64,000 nt of DNA from Polyangiaceae bacterium. GTDB lineage: Bacteria > Myxococcota_A > Polyangia > Polyangiales > Polyangiaceae. A model generated the notes under the pieces. The model made no database searches. It was given only the letters and a program-made list of their open reading frames with translations, and was not told the DNA's origin. This document shows positions 59,413 to 64,000 of the stretch, piece by piece (the first letter of the stretch is position 1; every line of letters begins with the position of its first letter). Position numbers and translations under genes: made by a program. The stretch lies in the NCBI GenBank assembly GCA_013361525.1, contig JABFXY010000034.1, positions 19,800-83,799 of the forward strand, given 5' to 3'.

Positions 59413-60498
59413 TCATCCGATGAACTGCGGCTCCTCCGGCTTCATCAGCGCCCTCACCCGCATTGCGAGCTCCTTCATGCTGGTCGGTTTGGCCAGGACC
59501 GCGTCGACGTTGTCGGTCGCCTCGAAGGTGCCCGCGGGCGCGCCCGAGAAGAGAAGGATGCGCACATGCGGCGCATGCTTTCGTACTCGTTCGGCGAGCT
59601 CGAGCCCGGACATTCCGGGCATCTCGAGGTCGGTGATGAGGACCGAATAACGATCGGCTCGAGCTATGATCATCTCGAGCGCCGTAGCCCCACTGGAGGC
59701 GCAGGTCATGACGAGGCCGTGCCCCGAAAGCGAGCGCTCGACCGCGCGCAGCAAGGTCGGGTCGTCGTCGACGAACAGCACCTCGTACGCAGCCTCGTCG
59801 GTTCGCGACGCCTGCCCGGACGGGACGTGGAGAATGCCCGCGTCCGTCTCGAGATGCGAGCCGGTCGACGGTCGATCCGCTTTGACCCAGAGGCGCAATA
59901 CGTCGGAGCCGATTGGCTCTTCGCGCTTCAAGTCCATATTGTCGGGGATGCGGCCGCCGTAGCCGTGGTACGTGACGAGCCGGCCTCCGACGGGCATCAG
60001 GCGCAAGGTGTCTTCGACGAGCGACACGTCGCGCCAAAACCGTTTCTTGCCCAGCTCGACGTGGTTGTCGAGCTGGGCCGTCTGCGCGTAAAGGTTCTCG
60101 CCGAACGGGTTGAATACGTACAGAGCAGAATAGCCGCGCATGAGCTGTAGGCTCGCCTCGGCGTGAATGAACATCGTCCGTTCGGTGACCTTCAATGTCT
60201 GCGCGGCGGCCCGCGCCGCGGCGACCAATCCATAACGGTGCTCGACGCCGACGAATGAAGCCGGCGTCGTCGACGCACCAACGATGCAGAATTTACCGAC
60301 ACCCGCTCCGATGTCGAGCACCGTCTTCGCCCCGCCCTCGGTGAGCCACTGCGCGGCGCGACAGGCGACGTCGACTGGCGTCCAATAGCGCGCCGACACG
60401 CGCCTCCACGGAACATTGTAGACGAGGTCGAACTCTTCGTCGCCGACACGGCCGGACGAGAGGCGTGCCGAGGACCATCGGACCGCGATGTCGCTCAC
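59413..60498 (-). CDS. methyltransferase-receiver fusion protein
   Basis: A 361-residue protein with an N-terminal class I SAM methyltransferase (about residues 20-205; motif I LDIGAGVGKF, acidic/His VGVEHRYG, and motif YVFNPFGENLY which recalls the DOT1-like post-I/IV area) joined to a C-terminal response-regulator receiver domain (238-352). The receiver keeps the acidic pocket VDDD, phospho-Asp in LITDLEMPG (D290), Ser in FSGAPAG (318) and Lys in AKPTS (337). The GTG start overlaps the SulP stop (GTGA), so it is co-translated. Target of methylation is unknown. Confidence 0.9.
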   Translation of the reverse strand: MSDIAVRWSSARLSSGRVGDEEFDLVYNVPWRRVSARYWTPVDVACRAAQWLTEGGAKTVLDIGAGVGKFCIVGASTTPASFVGVEHRYGLVAAARAAAQTLKVTERTMFIHAEASLQLMRGYSALYVFNPFGENLYAQTAQLDNHVELGKKRFWRDVSLVEDTLRLMPVGGRLVTYHGYGGRIPDNMDLKREEPIGSDVLRLWVKADRPSTGSHLETDAGILHVPSGQASRTDEAAYEVLFVDDDPTLLRAVERSLSGHGLVMTCASSGATALEMIIARADRYSVLITDLEMPGMSGLELAERVRKHAPHVRILLFSGAPAGTFEATDNVDAVLAKPTSMKELAMRVRALMKPEEPQFIG

Positions 60499-62354
60499 GG
60501 CGCCTCCGCGGCGAGGGTGCGGCTTGCGCTGCTGCTGGGGGGGCCGCCCGCGATCTCTTCGGCGAGCGCCATTGCGGCTTCGAGGGTCGGCGCCACGTGA
60601 ACGCCTTTGTAACGCTCTCGAAGATTCGCCTTCGACCAAATGGTGGAAGGTTCGGGGAGCGGTCCGGCAAGGACGACGTGTTTGTGAACACCGACCAAGC
60701 GCGCGATCGCGTTTTCGAGCGCAACGAGACCGGTGCTGTCAATCACGGAGACCTTTCCCAGATTGAGGATCATGACGGCGAACGTGTCACCGCGAATCGC
60801 GTGCATGGCGCCCATTGCGTTTTGTGCCGCACCGAAGAACAGCGGACCGTGGATCTCGTAGAGGGCAACGCCCTTTGGCAATCGGACTCCGGACTCCTCG
60901 GCATAGCTGTCGAGGAGAGCACGGCTCTGAGTCATCTCCGCCATTCGGCGCATGAACAAGATCGCGGCGGTCAGTACACCGAGCGTCACCGCGACGACCA
61001 TGTCGAAAAGGACGGTGAGCCCGTAGCAAACGAGCAGGACGAATACGTCGCTCTTCGGTGCAACACGGACGACGCGGACGAAGCTCCGTACTTCGGACAT
61101 GTTCCAGGCAACCAGCAACAACAGAGCCGCGAGCGAAGCCATCGGCACGAACGCGACGAGGCGCGCCAGCGCGACCATGGAGACCAGAACGACGACCGCG
61201 TGAATGACCGAGGCAAACGGCGATCGCGCACCGGCTCGTACGTTCGTCGCCGTTCGAGCCAACGCACCGGTCGCCGCAATCCCCCCGAAGAACGGCGCGA
61301 CGATATTCCCGATACCGAGGCCGACCAGCTCGGCATCCGGATCATGCCGGGTCCCGGTCATGCCGTCCGCGATGACGCCGGAGAGCAGCGATTCGATCGC
61401 GCCGAGAAGCGCAATCGCAAACGCTGCGGGAAACAGCTCGCGCATGAGGCCGAAGCTCAGATCTCCGCGCCAAGGAAACGCGGGCACCGGCAGCACCGGT
61501 GGAATGCCTGTAACCTCGACACCGTCGACGACGGTGTGAAAGCGTGTCCCGATCGTCGCGACGTGTAACCAGGGGAACACCACCTGTGCGAGCGCGACCG
61601 CGGCCGCGACGAACGAGATTGCGAGGAGTGGAGCTGGGATCTTCTTGGTCCACCTCGGAATCAGCAACAACAGCGCCAGTGTGGTCCCCGCGACGCCGAT
61701 CTCGGCGGGTTGAATGGTCGACCGCGCCGACCACATTGCTGCGACCTTGTCGGTGAAGTGCTCGGGCATCGACCCGACTTGAAGACCGAGCGCGTCCTTG
61801 ATTTGGAGGGTCGCAATGACCGTGGCAATGCCCGTCGTAAATCCGGTCGTCACCGGGTGCGGGATATATTGGATGAGCCGGCCAAGCCGCGCCGCGCCCA
61901 TGGCGATGAGGATCAACCCGGCCATGAAGCCGGCAGTCAACAGTCCGGACAGACCGTATTTCGTCACGATCGGCGCAAGGATGACGACGAACGCAGCCGT
62001 TGGTCCTGTCACTTGGAACCGGCAGCCGCCGAAGATCGCGACAAGGGCGCCGGCAAAGATGGCCGTGTAGAGCCCGTGTTGCGGTGCGGCGCCGACGGCG
62101 ATTGCGAGCGCCATCGACAGCGGCAGCGCGACGATCCCGACCACCAATCCGGCGAGGGCGTCGACACGGAGATCTGACAGCCGGTAGCCCTCCGCGAACG
62201 TGCGCCGCAGCGCAGTTGCAATGGGCAGCTCCGACCGACGCGGTCTGCCCGGCAGACCCGCGCTGATGGGCGCACCGTCGCTGACCGAATATCGGCTCGA
62301 ATCGGTAGGCCGCGGTATCCCGCGATGAGTTGGGGCTTTCGTGGCCACGGTCAC
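60495..62354 (-). CDS. SulP-family anion transporter with STAS domain
   Basis: A 619-residue SulP (SLC26-like) transporter: 12-14 membrane helices from about residue 60 (LVVGIVALPLSMALAIAVG, then VTGPTAAFVVILAP) to 470, and a C-terminal STAS domain (about 490-600; VALYEIHGPLFFGAAQNAM, MILNLGKVSVIDSTGLVAL). The substrate (sulfate, bicarbonate or dicarboxylate) cannot be read from the motifs. GTG start overlaps the stop of the receiver-like gene by four bases, and its own stop overlaps the methyltransferase-receiver start. Confidence 0.94.
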   Translation of the reverse strand: MTVATKAPTHRGIPRPTDSSRYSVSDGAPISAGLPGRPRRSELPIATALRRTFAEGYRLSDLRVDALAGLVVGIVALPLSMALAIAVGAAPQHGLYTAIFAGALVAIFGGCRFQVTGPTAAFVVILAPIVTKYGLSGLLTAGFMAGLILIAMGAARLGRLIQYIPHPVTTGFTTGIATVIATLQIKDALGLQVGSMPEHFTDKVAAMWSARSTIQPAEIGVAGTTLALLLLIPRWTKKIPAPLLAISFVAAAVALAQVVFPWLHVATIGTRFHTVVDGVEVTGIPPVLPVPAFPWRGDLSFGLMRELFPAAFAIALLGAIESLLSGVIADGMTGTRHDPDAELVGLGIGNIVAPFFGGIAATGALARTATNVRAGARSPFASVIHAVVVLVSMVALARLVAFVPMASLAALLLLVAWNMSEVRSFVRVVRVAPKSDVFVLLVCYGLTVLFDMVVAVTLGVLTAAILFMRRMAEMTQSRALLDSYAEESGVRLPKGVALYEIHGPLFFGAAQNAMGAMHAIRGDTFAVMILNLGKVSVIDSTGLVALENAIARLVGVHKHVVLAGPLPEPSTIWSKANLRERYKGVHVAPTLEAAMALAEEIAGGPPSSSASRTLAAEAP

Positions 62355-62752
62355 CCCTTCAATCGCTTGCGAATGGTGTCGAGGATCATCGAGCCCCAGG
62401 CAGGCTTGGGAATCACGATCGGGCCGGGCTCGTCCGGCGCGTCGGTGCGAACGAGCGCGTCGAAGCGGCGCGGCTCACCGCTGACGATGAGCGGCAGCAG
62501 ATCGACGCGGCTCTTCAGCATCCTCGCGACCAGCGAGAGCACGGCGTCGCCGTCGAAGTCGTCGGCGAACACCACCACGGCGGCGACGTTTTCCGCGGTG
62601 AGCGCCGCGCCGTCGAGCTTGCGGGTTCCGCGCACGCGCAAGCCCGCGGCGGCCAAATAGGACTGTAGCCCGTCGAGCGTTTCGGGGCTGTCGGAGGCGA
62701 TCACCACCTCGCTGTTGGAATGCGGAGAGCTTCGAGGGCCGGCTCGGGTCAT
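62351..62752 (-). CDS. receiver-like protein, first gene of the SulP operon
   Basis: A protein of about 133 residues (start uncertain; GTG 62707 or 62704 would fit better downstream of the sigma-54 element). [18 protein letters not shown] is receiver strand 1/helix 1; [13 protein letters not shown] (D64/D65) is the likely phospho-Asp area; SGEPRRF (S91) and IPKPAWG (K116) fit the conserved Ser/Lys. The acidic pocket is reduced to one Asp, so it may be a non-phosphorylated pseudo-receiver. The SulP gene starts in its stop codon. Confidence 0.72.
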   Translation of the reverse strand: MTRAGPRSSPHSNSEVVIASDSPETLDGLQSYLAAAGLRVRGTRKLDGAALTAENVAAVVVFADDFDGDAVLSLVARMLKSRVDLLPLIVSGEPRRFDALVRTDAPDEPGPIVIPKPAWGSMILDTIRKRLKG

Positions 62753-62765
62753 CGGGAGCGTGCAT

Positions 62766-62781
62766 CGCAACGGTCGTGCCG
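62766..62781 (-). promoter_or_regulatory. sigma-54-type promoter upstream of the receiver-SulP operon
   Basis: On the minus strand CGGCACGACCGTTGCG matches TGGCACG-N4-TTGCW in 14 of 16 positions, with GG and GC separated by exactly 10 bp. Predicted start near 62756, next to an in-frame ATG at 62752. A sigma-54 activator gene is divergent 100 bp away. Confidence 0.6.
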
Positions 62782-62881
62782 CTCGGGTTTCGGGCTGCGA
62801 GGCGCGCGCGTTCGGCTCTCCACCTGCAAGTTGCGCTCGGAGGTGGCAGCGATCGACGGATCGGCGCATAGTTTCTCCGTT

Positions 62882-63874
62882 ATGAGGCGCAAATCACGAC
62901 AATTTGACGTAGTTCTCGAGCCGGTCATGCGCTCTCGCGCCATGCGCGAGCTCGATCGAACGCTACGTATCATCGCCCCGAAGGACGTCGGCGTCGCATT
63001 GGTGGGCGAAAGCGGAACGGGAAAAGAGGTTCTCGCGCGCCGCGTTCACGACCTGTCATCGCGACGTTCGGGCCCGTTCATTCCAATCAATTGCGCCGCC
63101 GTTCCCGACGGCCTTTTCGAGAGCGAGCTCTTCGGGCACGAGAAGGGCGCGTTCACCGGGGCGACCGAACGCACGCACGGGAAGATCGAGGCGGCCCACG
63201 GGGGCACGTTGTTTCTCGACGAGATCGGCGAGATGCCGCTGTCGATGCAGGCAAAGCTGCTGCGCTTCCTCGAGAACCGAAAGTTCATGCGCGTCGGCGG
63301 TACGGTGAAAATCGCCGTCGACGCGCGACTGATCGTTGCGACGCTCCGTCCACTCGACCAGGAGGTTCGCGCCGGTCGCTTTCGCGGCGATCTCTATTAT
63401 CGAATTCAGGGCATCACGCTATCGGTGCCGCCGCTGCGGGAGCGCTCTGCCGATCTCGCGCTTCTCGTCCAGCAGTTCTCGCAAGAGCTCTCGGCACGCC
63501 ACGGCGTCAAACCCGCGCGGATCACCCGCGCCGCAGCGGAGGCGTTGCGAGCGCACGACTGGCCCGGCAACGTCCGCGAGCTGCGGAACGTCATGGAGCT
63601 CGTCACCCTGTTGAGAGACGACCGCAAAGTACGCGTGCAGGATCTTCCGCCTGACGTTCGCCGCGCGGCCCCGGTCGATCCGACGCAGCCGACGAACGGC
63701 GAATCCGAGACACTCGCGATCTCGATGTCGGACCCGCTCGATCAATCCATCGAGAGAATTTACGACCACGCACTTCGCCTCGAGCGGGGCAATCGCTCGC
63801 GGGTCGCGCGGCGGCTGGGCGTGAGCCTGCGAACGGTCCAACGCCACTTTGCCACGCGAACGCGGTCGCAATAA
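62882..63874 (+). CDS. sigma-54-dependent transcriptional activator without a sensor domain
   Basis: A 330-residue AAA+ enhancer-binding protein: Walker [10 protein letters not shown] (41-49), intact GAFTGA loop (89-94) needed for sigma-54 contact, Walker [23 protein letters not shown] arginine fingers, and a C-terminal Fis-type HTH ([25 protein letters not shown]). There is no N-terminal receiver, GAF or PAS domain, so it may be constitutively active or controlled by partners such as the receiver-like protein encoded divergently. ATG at 62882 is chosen over upstream ATGs because conserved sequence begins soon after. Confidence 0.93.
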   Translation: MRRKSRQFDVVLEPVMRSRAMRELDRTLRIIAPKDVGVALVGESGTGKEVLARRVHDLSSRRSGPFIPINCAAVPDGLFESELFGHEKGAFTGATERTHGKIEAAHGGTLFLDEIGEMPLSMQAKLLRFLENRKFMRVGGTVKIAVDARLIVATLRPLDQEVRAGRFRGDLYYRIQGITLSVPPLRERSADLALLVQQFSQELSARHGVKPARITRAAAEALRAHDWPGNVRELRNVMELVTLLRDDRKVRVQDLPPDVRRAAPVDPTQPTNGESETLAISMSDPLDQSIERIYDHALRLERGNRSRVARRLGVSLRTVQRHFATRTRSQ

Positions 63875-63877
63875 TCG

Positions 63878-64000
63878 TCAGCGCCGCACGCGCACCGTCA
63901 CCCGTCCCGGCTGTCCATCGCCGCCATCGGGACCGGACGCGCCAGAAGGACCTGTGGAGCCCCCGCTACCGGCTGGGCACCCGTAATTCGTCACCAGGTT
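63878..64000 (-). CDS. partial protein with collagen-like Gly-rich tail (3' end only)
   Basis: An open frame enters the right edge of the window on the minus strand and ends at a stop (63880-63878), three bases from the activator stop. The 40 visible residues include GPSGASGPDGGDGQPG, a Gly-Xaa-Yaa pattern, and a final VTVRVRR strand. Such Gly/Asp-rich ends are typical of extracellular or spore-coat-like lipoproteins in myxobacteria. The rest is outside, so only the C-terminus can be described. Confidence 0.55.
   Translation of the reverse strand, partial: NLVTNYGCPAGSGGSTGPSGASGPDGGDGQPGRVTVRVRR

Overview
The window looks like a stretch of chromosome from a high-GC, lipoprotein-rich delta-proteobacterial-type Gram-negative, most likely a myxobacterium (Myxococcota, probably Polyangiales). 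The case rests on Hanks-type kinases with C-terminal membrane anchors, an AgmX/PglI-type C-terminal domain, a TonB/ExbB/ExbD/receptor operon, thrombospondin type 3 outer-membrane proteins, a DUF2169 protein, sigma-54 style promoters with an enhancer-binding protein, and about ten short lipoproteins of unknown function. No rRNA, CRISPR array, transposase or prophage genes are visible. Coding density is high and no gene-free stretch exceeds 300 bases.

Layout. 1-9 kb: a carotenoid cleavage oxygenase cut by the left edge, a ferritin-like di-iron lipoprotein, an AraC regulator beside DUF3224 and monooxygenase-type (ABM) genes, small lipoproteins, an acetyltransferase and an M29/NicX-like protein. 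9-15.7 kb: lipoproteins, a von Willebrand A protein followed by a decayed cupin gene, TtcA (tRNA thiolation), an orphan DUF2169 protein and small secreted proteins. 15.6-22.4 kb: a six-gene minus-strand uptake operon (TonB, ExbB, ExbD, ExbD, TonB-dependent receptor, beta-helix lipoprotein). 22.5-25 kb: an acyl-CoA-binding protein facing a CoA-transferase/2-hydroxyacid dehydrogenase pair. 25.1-25.4 kb: tRNA-Pro(CGG), whose 3' end is duplicated 102 bp downstream, then a terminator. 25.4-33.8 kb: a TetR/NmrA-like reductase divergon with two operator-like dyads, a fatty-acid-hydroxylase-type membrane protein, a second ferritin-like gene coupled to an outer-membrane protein, and a three-hairpin intergenic region. 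33.8-43 kb: a CocE-type hydrolase, then a minus-strand block running PLD lipid enzyme, EEP nuclease/phosphatase, RadC, PP2C-cyclic-nucleotide fusion, outer-membrane protein, RluA. 43-50 kb: an alkaline-phosphatase-superfamily enzyme, a GYG-repeat lipoprotein, an active Ser/Thr kinase, a TetR regulator and a kinase homologue lacking the catalytic Asp. 51-57 kb: a truncated OmpA-like protein, a polytopic membrane protein, a large STAND-type regulator and MgtC. 57.5-64 kb: FetAB, then a coupled operon of a receiver-like protein, a SulP anion transporter and a methyltransferase-receiver fusion, divergent from a sigma-54 activator that has no sensor domain. A partial collagen-like protein enters from the right edge.

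The most system-like parts are the TonB-to-beta-helix operon, the SulP/receiver/methyltransferase operon with its own sigma-54 element and activator, and the kinase/pseudokinase neighbourhood.
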